Source of the DNA: Bacillota bacterium
GTDB taxonomy: Bacteria; Bacillota; Clostridia; Oscillospirales; Oscillospiraceae
DNA length: 8,064 nt
Reading direction: 5' to 3'
Assembly: GCA_023393155.1 (NCBI GenBank)
Contig: JAEWML010000005.1
Location: 1 to 8,064 of the forward strand
This document shows, one piece after another, positions 1 through 8,064 of the stretch. The stretch's first letter is position 1; each line of letters opens with the position of its first letter. The position numbers and the translations under genes were made by a program. The notes below the pieces were generated by a model that did no database searches, was not told the DNA's origin, and was given only the letters and a program-made list of their open reading frames with translations.

Positions 1-1
1 C

Positions 2-58
2 ATGCTGGGCCTGAAGCAGCAGGCCCCTGAAGAGGTTGGGAGGGTCTGCCATGAATAA
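2..58 (+). CDS. C-terminal end of an upstream gene, probably the ABC transporter ATPase
   Basis: Frame 2 is open from the window edge to a TAA at 56-58 and encodes 18 residues ending in GRVCHE. The other two forward frames hit stops by position 30. The stop lies inside the next gene's start region, giving an 8-nt overlap (51-58) typical of translationally coupled operon genes. In BmpA/Nup-type nucleoside transporters the gene before the permease pair usually encodes the duplicated ATP-binding protein, so that is the likely identity. Eighteen residues contain no diagnostic motif, so the product is inferred from context only. Confidence 0.45.
   Translation: MLGLKQQAPEEVGRVCHE
38..43 (+). promoter_or_regulatory. 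Ribosome binding site setting the first permease start
   Basis: GGGAGG ends 7 nt before the ATG at 51. This supports the ATG at 51 over the in-frame TTG at 36, which would begin upstream of and overlap this site. Confidence 0.7.
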
Positions 59-1211
59 GAGACAAAGCCTGCTCTTCAGTCTCATCCGGGGCGGCGCGGC
101 CATTTTTATCGCCCTGCTGGTGACAACGTTTTTGATTTTCATTTCCGCCGACGCGCCGGACGGCGCCTCCTTTGGCGCGGCCGTCTCCGCCAAGCTCTCG
201 CTGACGGGGGGCGCCCTGCGCCAGCTTTTAATTGGCCCCGCGTTCCGGGCAAACGGAAGCATCAGCGTCAAGAACCTCTCCGACATTCTGGCGTCTATGA
301 TTCCCATTATCTTCACCGGTCTTGCCACCTGTGTCATGTTCTCCGCCAACCAGTTTAACCTTGGCGCGGAGGGCGGCGTTATGCTGGGGGCCTTTACAGG
401 CGCGCTGGCCGCCATCTATCTGGATCTGCCCGCAGGGCTTCTGGCCGTGGTGTGCGTGCTGATTGCGGCGGCCTCCGTTGGCGTGATGATGCTGATTCCC
501 GCCGTGCTGAAGGCACGGCTTGGCGTCAGTGAAATGGTGAACTCCCTGATGCTGAACTACGTGGTGATGTACCTCATCAAATATCTGCTGAATACCTATC
601 TGGCGGACAAGAGCAAGGGGCAGATTCAGTCCTATCCCTTCCAAGCGGGGGCCGCGATTCCTCAGCTCGTGGACAACGGCTCCAAGCTGTCCTGGGGCTT
701 TGTGGTGGCGCTGGCCTTCGTGGTGATCACCGCGCTGTTCATGTACCGCACCCGTTGGGGCTATGCCATTCGTATGATTGGCATTAATCAGGACTTTGCC
801 ATGTATTCCGGCATGAAGGTGGGCGGCATTGTGATTCTCTCGCAGGTGCTGGGCGGCGTTCTGGCGGGCATGGGCGGCAGCATTGAGATGCTGGGCCGCT
901 ACACCACTTTCTCCTGGGGCGCTCTGCCGGGATATGGCTGGACCGGTATCACCGTGGCAATTCTGGCTGGAAACAACCCGGCCTTCGTGCCTCTGGCTGC
1001 CTTCTTCATGGCATATCTCAACAAGGGCTGCAACCTGATGTCCACTTATTCCGGCGTCCCCGCCCAGTTAATTGACATTATTCAGGCGTTGATTTTCCTG
1101 TTCTTCGCGGCAGAGCAGTTCCTCTCCCGCTACCGGCAGAAGCTGGTGGTCCGCAACACGCAGGCGGAGCTGGCCGCAAAGGCCTCTCCGACGGAAGGGA
1201 GCGTGAAGTAA
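51..1211 (+). CDS. Nucleoside ABC transporter permease, first subunit (BPD_transp_2 family)
   Basis: This 386-aa integral membrane protein is one half of the pore of a sugar/nucleoside-type ABC importer. It has an N-terminal membrane segment at about residues 15-32, then several hydrophobic helices at about 78-98, 105-123, 127-150, 165-182, 213-231, 256-275, 296-322 and 338-355. Family landmarks are FNLGAEG (102-108), the EMVNSLMLNY segment (161-170), a cytoplasmic loop with RMIGINQDFAMYSGM (241-255) that probably contacts the ATPase, GMGGSIEMLG (273-282) and GWTGITVAILAGNNP (296-310). The pattern matches the longer permease (YufP/NupP-like) of BmpA-linked nucleoside transporters; in B. subtilis that system takes up guanosine and related nucleosides. 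The ATG at 51 is preferred because of its ribosome binding site. The C-terminal 25 residues are hydrophilic. The exact substrate cannot be read from sequence, but the adjacent nucleoside hydrolases support nucleosides. Confidence 0.88.
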   Translation: MNKRQSLLFSLIRGGAAIFIALLVTTFLIFISADAPDGASFGAAVSAKLSLTGGALRQLLIGPAFRANGSISVKNLSDILASMIPIIFTGLATCVMFSANQFNLGAEGGVMLGAFTGALAAIYLDLPAGLLAVVCVLIAAASVGVMMLIPAVLKARLGVSEMVNSLMLNYVVMYLIKYLLNTYLADKSKGQIQSYPFQAGAAIPQLVDNGSKLSWGFVVALAFVVITALFMYRTRWGYAIRMIGINQDFAMYSGMKVGGIVILSQVLGGVLAGMGGSIEMLGRYTTFSWGALPGYGWTGITVAILAGNNPAFVPLAAFFMAYLNKGCNLMSTYSGVPAQLIDIIQALIFLFFAAEQFLSRYRQKLVVRNTQAELAAKASPTEGSVK

Positions 1212-1212
1212 T

Positions 1213-2181
1213 ATGCTGCTGGAACGTATTTTTACTATGGATTTCTTCTTCTCCGTCCTGCGCATTACCGCGCCCATCCTCTTCGCCACGCTGGGCGCGG
1301 TCATCGGAGAAAAGGCCGGTATTTCCAACATCGGTCTGGAGGGCATCATGATGATTTCAGCCCTCTTCGGCTCTCTCACCGCCTATTGGAGCGGAAGCTG
1401 GCTTATCGGCGTGCTGCTGGCCCTGCTGATCGGGATTCTGGTTTCCCTTCTGATGGGCTTTTTCTCCTTTAACCTGAAAACCGACATTATTCTCACCGGC
1501 GTGGCCGTGAACATGATCGGCTCGGGCGGCACCCTGTTTCTGGTGAAGGTCATCACCCAGCTCACCGAGGGCTCCGCCATGGCCTCCACCACCTCGCTGA
1601 TTACGAAAAGCCTTCAGATTCCCTCCGTCAACATTCCGCTTTTAAAGGACGTTCCCGTTCTGGGCGGCATTCTCTCCGGCCACAGCGTGTTGACTTACCT
1701 CGCCTTTTTGCTGGTGTTTCTCACCTGGGTCATGCTGTATCGGACCCCTCTGGGCCTGAACATCCGCTCCGTGGGCGAAAATCCCAACGCGGCGGCCTCT
1801 GTGGGCGTCAGCGTGCTGCGCATCCGGTATATTGCCATCGGCTTCTCCGGGGCCATGGCGGGCCTTGGCGGCGCGTATATGTCTATGTACTACGCCATGG
1901 GCTGGTCTCAGGACATGGTGGCAGGCCGGGGCTTTATCGCCCTCGCGGCACAGGCCATGGGCGCGGGCGAGCCCTTCGGGGCCATGCTGGCGGCGCTGGT
2001 CTTCGGCCTTGCTCAGGCGCTGGGCATCAAGGTTTCGTCTCTGGGGGCGGACTCCAACCTTGTCTCCCCCATTCCCTATCTCGTGACCATTCTGGGGCTT
2101 GTGATTTTTGCTCTGGTGGCACGGAGCCGCACGCGGCATCGTCATTCTGCCGCCGCACTGGCCTCCGCCGCCGGAAAATAA
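1213..2181 (+). CDS. Nucleoside ABC transporter permease, second subunit (BPD_transp_2 family)
   Basis: This 322-aa membrane protein is the shorter partner permease (YufQ/NupQ-like) expected to pair with the 386-aa protein. It starts 1 nt after that gene's stop, preceded by GGAAGGGAG about 11 nt upstream. A later in-frame ATG (1237, residue 9) is possible but has a weaker upstream site. Family landmarks are TLGAVIGEKAGISNIGLEG (26-44, typical of this subunit), the DIILTGVAVNM segment (91-101), the cytoplasmic coupling loop RSVGENPNAAASVGVSV (185-201), GFSGAMAGLGGAY (210-222) and GRGFIALAAQAMG (238-250). About eight hydrophobic helices can be seen. The C-terminus is basic and then alanine-rich (RSRTRHRHSAAALASAAGK), consistent with a cytoplasmic tail. 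The role, as one of two permeases in the inner-membrane complex, is inferred from family and operon context. Confidence 0.88.
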   Translation: MLLERIFTMDFFFSVLRITAPILFATLGAVIGEKAGISNIGLEGIMMISALFGSLTAYWSGSWLIGVLLALLIGILVSLLMGFFSFNLKTDIILTGVAVNMIGSGGTLFLVKVITQLTEGSAMASTTSLITKSLQIPSVNIPLLKDVPVLGGILSGHSVLTYLAFLLVFLTWVMLYRTPLGLNIRSVGENPNAAASVGVSVLRIRYIAIGFSGAMAGLGGAYMSMYYAMGWSQDMVAGRGFIALAAQAMGAGEPFGAMLAALVFGLAQALGIKVSSLGADSNLVSPIPYLVTILGLVIFALVARSRTRHRHSAAALASAAGK

Positions 2182-2214
2182 CCCATTCACGGCCCGCCTG
2201 AAAGGAAACCGCAT

Positions 2215-3171
2215 ATGACAAATCCAAAAAAACGTCCAGTGATTCTGGACGGCGACCCGGGCCACGACGACGCCATGGCCTGGATGCTGGCACAGGCCAG
2301 CCCGGAGCTTGACATCTTGGCCGTCACCTCCGCCGCCGGGAATCAGACCATTGAGAAGACCACCTTTAATGCCCGGCGCGTGTGCACTTTGCTTGGCATT
2401 ACCGCACCAATCGCCATGGGCCTGCCCGCCCCGCTTCTCTGCGACCCTATCACCGCCGGGAATATCCACGGCCAGACGGGGCTGGACGGCCCCAGTATCC
2501 CCCAGCCGGAAGGTTCACTCTCCCCCCTGAGCGCAGTGGAACTGATGGCAAAGGTCCTGCGGGATAGTCCCGACCCCGTGACCATCATCGCCACCGGGCC
2601 GGAAACCAACGTGGCCGCCCTGCTGCTGGCCCATCCGGAGTTGAAACCCAACATTGCGCAAATCTCCGTCATGGGCGGCGGACTGGGCTTCGGCAACTGG
2701 ACTCCGGCGGCGGAATTCAACATTCTGGCGGACCCCGAGGCGGCGGAAATTGTCTTCTCCTCCGGTCTTCCCCTTTTGATGTCCGGACTGGACGTAACGG
2801 AACAGGCCCTGATTTTCCCTGAGGACTTTGAGCGCATCCGCGCCGTTGGTAATCAGGTGGCGGGTGTTGTGGCGGACTGGCTGGAGTTCTTCTTCAAGTT
2901 CCACAGGGACCTTGGTTATCAGGGCGCCCCCGTCCACGACGCGGTGGCCGTTGCAGCCCTGCTGCACCCGGAGCTGTTTACCATTCAGGAGATGTACGTG
3001 GGCATCGAAACCAGCGGCGAATACTGCCGCGGCGCCACCGTGGGCGACCCGCAGGGGAAGCTTCACCACGCGCCCAACGCCCGATGTGTCTTGAACCTTC
3101 AGCGTGAAAAATTTGTGGACCTAATGGCGGAGGCTGTGAAAGCCTATGACGGACGGGAGGTTGCGGTATGA
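2215..3171 (+). CDS. Inosine/uridine-preferring nucleoside hydrolase
   Basis: This 318-aa enzyme of the IUNH family hydrolyses the N-glycosidic bond of nucleosides to free base and ribose. It carries the N-terminal calcium/ribose-binding signature DGDPGHDDAMA (12-22, with D12, D14, D18, D19), HGQTGLDG (85-92), ATGPETN (126-132), the VMGGG segment (152-156), TPAAEFNILADPEAAE (163-178) with the E-F-N ribose-contact motif, and the C-terminal HDAVAV (241-246) supplying the catalytic-site His and the calcium-ligand Asp. All expected active-site elements are present and the length is normal for the family (about 310-330 aa), so it should be active. There is no signal peptide, so the protein is cytoplasmic. 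AAAGGA lies 8 nt before the ATG. It follows the permeases after a 33-nt gap with no terminator, so it is probably co-transcribed and acts on imported nucleosides. Base preference (purine, pyrimidine or broad) cannot be assigned. Confidence 0.93.
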   Translation: MTNPKKRPVILDGDPGHDDAMAWMLAQASPELDILAVTSAAGNQTIEKTTFNARRVCTLLGITAPIAMGLPAPLLCDPITAGNIHGQTGLDGPSIPQPEGSLSPLSAVELMAKVLRDSPDPVTIIATGPETNVAALLLAHPELKPNIAQISVMGGGLGFGNWTPAAEFNILADPEAAEIVFSSGLPLLMSGLDVTEQALIFPEDFERIRAVGNQVAGVVADWLEFFFKFHRDLGYQGAPVHDAVAVAALLHPELFTIQEMYVGIETSGEYCRGATVGDPQGKLHHAPNARCVLNLQREKFVDLMAEAVKAYDGREVAV

Positions 3172-4097
3172 GTAAAATTCCCGTCTGGTTTGATACGGAT
3201 TTGGGCGTGGACGACGCGGTGGCCTTGCTGGCGCTGGCGCGGTTGCCCCAACTGGAACTAAAGGGGATTTCCGCCGTGGCGGGCAACGCGGAGCTGCATC
3301 GGACCTTTGAAAACGCCCGGAACGTCTGCCATTTGGCGGGCATTGAGATGTCCGTCTATCCCGGCGCGGAGCAGCCGCTCTTTGTCCCCCTGCACACCGC
3401 CCCTCTGGTCCATGGAAAGAACGGCGTGGGCGAGGTGGAGCTCCCCCCCTCCCCCGCAGCCAAGGAAACCAAGCCCGCGTGGGATGCGCTGTATGAGGCG
3501 GCGGAGGTCGCCGGGGGCGAACTTCAGGTCGTGGCCGTTGGCCCCTTAACAAATCTTGCCATCACTTTGGGCAAGTATCCCAAGCTGAAAACCCTTTTAA
3601 AGCGCATTCTCATCATGGGCGGCGCGGCGAAGGGCGGCAACGTGACTCCGGCGGCGGAGTTTAACATCTACGGTGACCCCCACGCCGCGTAGGCGGTCTT
3701 TCGCTCCGGCATTCCCGTGGTGATGTGCGGACTGGACGTGACCATGCAGGCCTATCTCACCCCCGAGGAGGTGGATGGCATTGGCGCGCACGGCACGCCG
3801 GTGTGCCGCTTTGTACGGGAGAGCAATCAGCTGGCCCTGAGCTTCTTTGAGCGGCTGAACGGCCCCGGCCTCTGCTGTCACGACACCTGCCCCGTGCTGT
3901 TTTTGGCTTATCCCGAGCTGTTTTCCGGGGAGACGGCGGGCGTTTACGTGGAAACCCGGGGAAATCTCACTCTGGGAAAGACCGTTACCGACCTGTGGAG
4001 CGATAAGCAGTTTCCCCAGCAAAACGTCTTCGTGGTGCTGGATGTGGACCGGGACCGCTTTGCCGCAAAGGTGCGGGAACTGCTGCTGCAATACTGA
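3168..4097 (+). pseudogene. Second nucleoside hydrolase, interrupted by an in-frame amber codon
   Basis: The frame starts at an ATG overlapping the previous stop by 4 nt (ATGA), with GGGAGG 7 nt upstream. It encodes an IUNH-family hydrolase: DTDLGVDDAVA (9-19), HGKNGVGEVELP, VAVGPLTNLA, a MGGAAKGGNVTPAAEFNIYGDP stretch, then TAG at 3690-3692 (codon 175). The same frame continues without another stop through VVMCGLDVTMQ to CHDTCPVLF (H238, D239) and ends at TGA 4095-4097. Read through, it would be 309 aa, a normal length. The neighbouring paralogue has glutamate at the matching site (DPEAAE-I-V-F, E178), so one G-to-T change of GAG explains the stop. The 174-aa product would lack the C-terminal His-Asp site and should be inactive. 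A restart at 3717 or 3723 has no ribosome binding site. It may be a recent pseudogene, a base-call error, or a recoded or suppressed codon. The second and third options would make it a functional gene. Confidence 0.85.
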
Positions 4098-4118
4098 GGG
4101 CGACATTGGCATATTACA

Positions 4119-4156
4119 AGGCGGCTTTTGGGAAATTCCCAAAAGCCGCCTGTTTT
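4119..4156 (+). terminator. Rho-independent terminator of the nucleoside operon
   Basis: A near-perfect inverted repeat pairs 4119-4134 with 4136-4151 (GGCGGCTTTTGGG with CCCAAAAGCCGCC), followed by GTTTT. It begins 21 nt after the second hydrolase's stop. On the opposite strand no T-rich tail follows, so it works for + strand transcripts. Confidence 0.85.
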
Positions 4157-4189
4157 ACGTCAAATTCCCTGTAAACGGACTCTCTCAAT

Positions 4190-4233
4190 AAAAAAACGGA
4201 GCAGTGCGCTTAAAGCACACCGCTCCGTTTTTT
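4190..4233. terminator. Bidirectional terminator between convergent operons
   Basis: CGGAGC (4197-4202) pairs with GCTCCG (4222-4227), and an inner GTGC/GCAC (4204-4207 with 4215-4218) closes a 7-nt loop. An A tract (4190-4196) precedes it and a T tract (4228-4233) follows, so either strand gives a hairpin followed by a U run. It lies 48 nt past the tuf stop and is probably the main terminator of the str operon, with a backup role for the + strand operon. Apart from this and the first terminator I see nothing else in 4098-4281. Confidence 0.85.
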
Positions 4234-4281
4234 GAGTAATTCAGTCATTCCAAAAGCGCACGAATGCGAGTTTCAGAATTC

Positions 4282-5487
<1,206 letters not shown>

Positions 5488-5494
5488 TTGATGA

Positions 5495-5501
5495 TCCTCC
5501 T
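5495..5501 (-). promoter_or_regulatory. Strong ribosome binding site of tuf
   Basis: AGGAGGA read on the - strand lies 7 nt before the tuf ATG. It is a near-complete match to the anti-Shine-Dalgarno sequence and fits a very highly translated gene. Confidence 0.85.
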
Positions 5502-5546
5502 GTCAATTTCAAAAATCCTTGCGGGCAGCGCAGTTATATTCAGTGC

Positions 5547-5572
5547 TCCCCATTTTACAGTAAAATGCGGGG
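5547..5572 (-). repeat. Inverted repeat (hairpin) in the fusA-tuf spacer
   Basis: CATTTTAC (5551-5558) and GTAAAATG (5560-5567) form a perfect 8-bp inverted repeat around one base. C-rich and G-rich flanks (5548-5550 with 5569-5571) extend the stem past a single bulge. In the - strand transcript it lies about 15 nt after the fusA stop. No U tract follows, so it does not look like a normal terminator. It could be a processing or stabilising structure, or simply part of the promoter-like sequence that overlaps it. Confidence 0.55.
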
Positions 5573-5580
5573 AAAATCAA
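5552..5580 (-). promoter_or_regulatory. Possible internal promoter for tuf
   Basis: On the - strand TTGATT (5580-5575) and TAAAAT (5557-5552) are separated by exactly 17 nt, close to the vegetative consensus TTGACA-N17-TATAAT (four of six and five of six matches). Transcription would start near 5545, leaving a leader of about 57 nt before tuf. EF-Tu is needed in several-fold excess over EF-G, so an extra promoter would make sense. The site is in an AT-richer spacer where such matches arise by chance, so this is tentative. Confidence 0.4.
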
Positions 5581-5587
5581 TCCCCAA

Positions 5588-7696
5588 TTATTCCGCTTTG
5601 TTCCCGTTGCGGGTGGCCACGATCTTGTCCCGAATGTTCTTCGGAATTTCCACATAATGGCTGGGCTCCATGGTATACTGACCACGGCCCTGTGTGCGGG
5701 AGCGCAGGTCGGTCGCATAGCCGAACATCTCGGCCAGCGGCACATGGGCGTCAATCTGCTGGGCGCCGGGACGGGCCTCCAGCTTGATGATCTGTCCGCG
5801 GCGGCTGTTCAAATCGCCGATGACGTCGCCCATATACTCGTCGGGCACGGTGACTGAAACCTTCATGATGGGTTCCTGCAGCGTGGGATCGGCCTTGCGG
5901 CAGGCCTCCTTGAAGGCCATGGAGCCGGCGATCTTAAACGCCATTTCAGAGGAGTCCACCTCGTGGAAGGAGCCGTCATACAGCGTGACCTTCACGTCCA
6001 CCACGGGGAAGCCGGCCAGCACGCCGCCGTTCATGGCGCCCTGAATACCGGAGTCGACCGCGGGGATATATTCCTTGGGAATCGAACCGCCCACGATGGC
6101 GTTGACAAACTCGTATCCCTTGCCGGACTCGTTGGGCTCCACACGGAGCTTGACATGGCCATACTGGCCCTTGCCGCCGGACTGGCGGGCATACTTGGTG
6201 TCCTGCTCCACCTTTTTCTTGATGGTTTCCTTGTAGGCCACCTGAGGGGCGCCCACGTTGGCCTCCACCTTGAACTCGCGGAGCATACGGTCCACGATAA
6301 TGTCCAGATGCAGCTCGCCCATGCCGGCGATAATGGTCTGCCCCGTTTCGTCGTCGGTCCAGGTCTTGAAGGTGGGGTCCTCCTCCGCCAGCTTGATCAG
6401 GGCCATGGTCATTTTCTCCTGACCGGCCTTGGTCTTGGGCTCGATAGCCACGCGGATAACGGGCTCGGGGAACTCCATGGACTCCAGAATAATGGGGGCC
6501 TTTTCGTCGCACAGGGTGTCGCCGGTGGTGGTATTTTTCAGGCCCACGGCGGCTTCAATGTCGCCTGCGAAGACCTCTTCAATGTCCTCCCGGTGGTTGG
6601 CGTGCATCTGCAGAATACGGCCGATGCGCTCTCTCTGGTTCTTGGTGCTGTTCAGCACGGAAGAACCGGTGGACAGATGCCCGGAATACACCCGGAAAAA
6701 GCTCAGACGGCCCACATAGGGGTCGGTCATAATCTTAAACGCCAAAGCGGAGAAGGGCTCGTCGTCGCTGGGCTTGCGGTCTTCCTCCGCCTCGGTCCTG
6801 GGATTCACGCCCTTGATGGCGGGAATGTCCACAGGAGAGGGCATATAGTCCACAATCGCGTCCAGCAGCTTCTGCACGCCCTTGTTTTTATAGGATGTGC
6901 CACAGGTGACGGGAATCATCGTGTTGCTGACGGTGGCCTTGCGGATGGCCTCGCGGATTTTCTCCGCGGAAACCTCTTCGCCGCCCAGATACGCCTCCAT
7001 AATGGAATCGTCCACCATGGACACCGCATCCATCAGCTTCTCCCGGTACTCATTGGCAAGGTCGGTCATGTCGGCGGGGATCTCCTCCTCGCGCATGTCC
7101 TTGCCCTGATCGTCGTAATACACGTCCGCTTTCATGTCCACCAGATCGATGATCCCCTTAAAGGTATCCTCGCTGCCGATGGGAAGCTGGATGGGGACGG
7201 CGTTGCACTTGAGCCGGTCCTCCACCATCCGCAGAACATTGTAGAAATCCGCGCCCATGATGTCCATCTTATTGACGTAAATCATGCGGGGGACCTTGTA
7301 GGTGTCGGCCTGCCGCCACACGGTTTCGGACTGAGGCTCCACGCCGCCCTTGGCGCAAAGCACCGTCACGGACCCGTCCAGCACGCGCAGCGAGCGCTCC
7401 ACTTCCACGGTGAAATCCACGTGGCCCGGGGTGTCGATAATATTGATGCGGGTATCGGGGAACTGGCTCTTGGAGCCCTTCCAATGGCAGGTGGTAGCGG
7501 CGGACGTAATGGTGATGCCGCGCTCCTGCTCCTGAGCCATCCAGTCCATGGTGGCAGTGCCGTCATGGGTTTCACCGATCTTGTAATTCACACCGGTGTA
7601 GAACAGGATGCGCTCTGTGGTGGTGGTTTTACCCGCGTCGATATGGGCCATGATGCCGATGTTACGGGTGTTTTCGAGCGAGTTTTTTCTCGGCAT
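5588..7696 (-). CDS. fusA: Elongation factor G (EF-G)
   Basis: This 702-aa translational GTPase drives tRNA-mRNA translocation and, with ribosome recycling factor, ribosome recycling. The N-terminal G domain shows G1 AHIDAGKT (17-24), G2 RGITI (59-63), G3 DTPGH (88-92), G4 NKMD (142-145) and a G5 region [11 protein letters not shown] (265-275), where many bacteria have GSAFKNKG. Domain II starts near [17 protein letters not shown]. The domain III core has the [13 protein letters not shown] segment. Domain IV includes [12 protein letters not shown] and the [15 protein letters not shown] stretch. Domain V has [23 protein letters not shown] and the C-terminal [18 protein letters not shown]. The open frame runs on upstream to 7873, but that extension lies inside rpsG. 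The ATG at 7696 has AAGGAG 7 nt upstream and gives the standard [20 protein letters not shown] start. It is 11 nt after rpsG, consistent with one str operon transcript. Confidence 0.99.
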   Translation of the reverse strand: MPRKNSLENTRNIGIMAHIDAGKTTTTERILFYTGVNYKIGETHDGTATMDWMAQEQERGITITSAATTCHWKGSKSQFPDTRINIIDTPGHVDFTVEVERSLRVLDGSVTVLCAKGGVEPQSETVWRQADTYKVPRMIYVNKMDIMGADFYNVLRMVEDRLKCNAVPIQLPIGSEDTFKGIIDLVDMKADVYYDDQGKDMREEEIPADMTDLANEYREKLMDAVSMVDDSIMEAYLGGEEVSAEKIREAIRKATVSNTMIPVTCGTSYKNKGVQKLLDAIVDYMPSPVDIPAIKGVNPRTEAEEDRKPSDDEPFSALAFKIMTDPYVGRLSFFRVYSGHLSTGSSVLNSTKNQRERIGRILQMHANHREDIEEVFAGDIEAAVGLKNTTTGDTLCDEKAPIILESMEFPEPVIRVAIEPKTKAGQEKMTMALIKLAEEDPTFKTWTDDETGQTIIAGMGELHLDIIVDRMLREFKVEANVGAPQVAYKETIKKKVEQDTKYARQSGGKGQYGHVKLRVEPNESGKGYEFVNAIVGGSIPKEYIPAVDSGIQGAMNGGVLAGFPVVDVKVTLYDGSFHEVDSSEMAFKIAGSMAFKEACRKADPTLQEPIMKVSVTVPDEYMGDVIGDLNSRRGQIIKLEARPGAQQIDAHVPLAEMFGYATDLRSRTQGRGQYTMEPSHYVEIPKNIRDKIVATRNGNKAE

Positions 7697-7703
7697 AGTT
7701 TTT

Positions 7704-7709
7704 CTCCTT
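7704..7709 (-). promoter_or_regulatory. Ribosome binding site of fusA overlapping the rpsG stop
   Basis: AAGGAG on the - strand shares bases with the rpsG TAA (TAAGGAG) and lies 7 nt before the fusA ATG at 7696. This fixes the start and suggests translational coupling between rpsG and fusA. Confidence 0.8.
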
Positions 7710-8064
7710 AATAGCGGAAATGCGCAAACGCCTTGTTGGCCTCGGCAGCCTTGTGGACTTCCTCGCGCTTCTTGACGGCGGCGCCGGTGTTGTTGGATGC
7801 GTCCGTAATCTCGTTGGCCAGACGCTCCGCCATGGTGCGCTCCCCACGGGAGCGGGCATAGGCGGTGAGCCACCGCAGGCCCAGGGTCTGGCGGCGGGCG
7901 GGACGAACTTCCAGGGGCACCTGATAGGTGGCGCCGCCCACACGGCGGGCCTTGACCTCCAGGCTGGGCATGATGTTCTCCATAGCCTGGGTGAACACTT
8001 CAACGGGGTCCTTCTCGGTCTTCTCCTTGATCTGGTCAAAGGCCGTGTAGACCACCTTCTGGGC
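7708..8064 (-). CDS. rpsG: Small-subunit ribosomal protein S7 (uS7), N-terminus outside the window
   Basis: The last 118 codons before the TAA are present and the frame is still open at the window edge. The first visible residues are [15 protein letters not shown]. Family landmarks follow: the [20 protein letters not shown] stretch, [15 protein letters not shown], the TLGLRWL helix, [22 protein letters not shown] and the C-terminal [12 protein letters not shown]. Bacterial S7 is usually about 156 aa, so roughly 38 N-terminal residues are missing. S7 is a primary 16S rRNA binder that nucleates assembly of the 30S head and contacts mRNA and tRNA near the E site. In many bacteria S7 also represses its own operon by binding the rpsL-rpsG spacer, which would lie beyond this window. 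rpsL is expected immediately upstream. Confidence 0.98.
   Translation of the reverse strand, partial: AQKVVYTAFDQIKEKTEKDPVEVFTQAMENIMPSLEVKARRVGGATYQVPLEVRPARRQTLGLRWLTAYARSRGERTMAERLANEITDASNNTGAAVKKREEVHKAAEANKAFAHFRY

Noticed and set aside
36..50. TTG start at 36 for the first permease
   Set aside because: It would begin upstream of and overlap the GGGAGG site, which is ideally spaced for the ATG at 51.
3717..4097. Separate 126-aa gene starting at GTG 3717
   Set aside because: It is the C-terminal part of the second nucleoside hydrolase in the same frame, after the amber codon. No ribosome binding site precedes it and half an IUNH fold would not be expected to function alone.
5547..5572. 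Terminator between fusA and tuf
   Set aside because: A hairpin is present but no U tract follows on the - strand, and fusA-tuf co-transcription is usual.
5963..7711. 582-aa open frame on the + strand opposite fusA
   Set aside because: It lies antisense to an unmistakable EF-G gene. It is rich in His, Gly, Val and Leu, as expected from reading GC-biased codons backwards, and has no recognisable domain.
7697..7873. 59-residue N-terminal extension of EF-G
   Set aside because: It overlaps the rpsG coding region in another frame. The ATG at 7696 has its own ribosome binding site and gives the standard EF-G N-terminus.

Overview
The window looks like chromosomal DNA from a GC-rich, low-motility-of-evidence Gram-positive gut-type anaerobe, most likely a Clostridia member near Oscillospiraceae. 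This rests on the EF-Tu and EF-G sequence flavour, the strong Shine-Dalgarno sites (AGGAGGA, AAGGAG, GGGAGG) and the G/C-rich third codon positions. The placement is recognition by eye, not a search. All protein-coding content belongs to known families.

Left half, + strand (1-4097): the distal part of a nucleoside uptake and breakdown operon. In order it holds the last codons of an upstream gene (probably the ABC ATPase), two membrane permeases of the BPD_transp_2 type (386 and 322 aa), and two tandem inosine/uridine-preferring nucleoside hydrolases (318 aa and about 309 aa). Spacing is tight: an 8-nt overlap, a 1-nt gap, a 33-nt gap and a 4-nt overlap. The expected job is to import nucleosides through the permease pair with an ATPase and a BmpA-like lipoprotein encoded upstream, then to split them into base and ribose. 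The second hydrolase carries an in-frame amber codon (TAG, 3690-3692) in place of a glutamate. The reading frame on both sides is otherwise intact.

Middle (4098-4281): a 184-base convergent intergenic region with two hairpin terminators. The first serves the + strand operon. The second has A and T tracts on both sides and can serve both directions.

Right half, - strand (4282-8064): the end of the str (streptomycin) operon, read right to left as rpsG (5'-truncated by the window edge), fusA (EF-G, 702 aa) and tuf (EF-Tu, 401 aa). rpsG and fusA are 11 nt apart. fusA and tuf are separated by 100 nt containing a promoter-like sequence and a perfect short inverted repeat, which may allow separate tuf expression.

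I found no mobile element, CRISPR array, tRNA/rRNA or clearly new system. The most notable point is the nonsense codon in an otherwise well-preserved nucleoside hydrolase gene.
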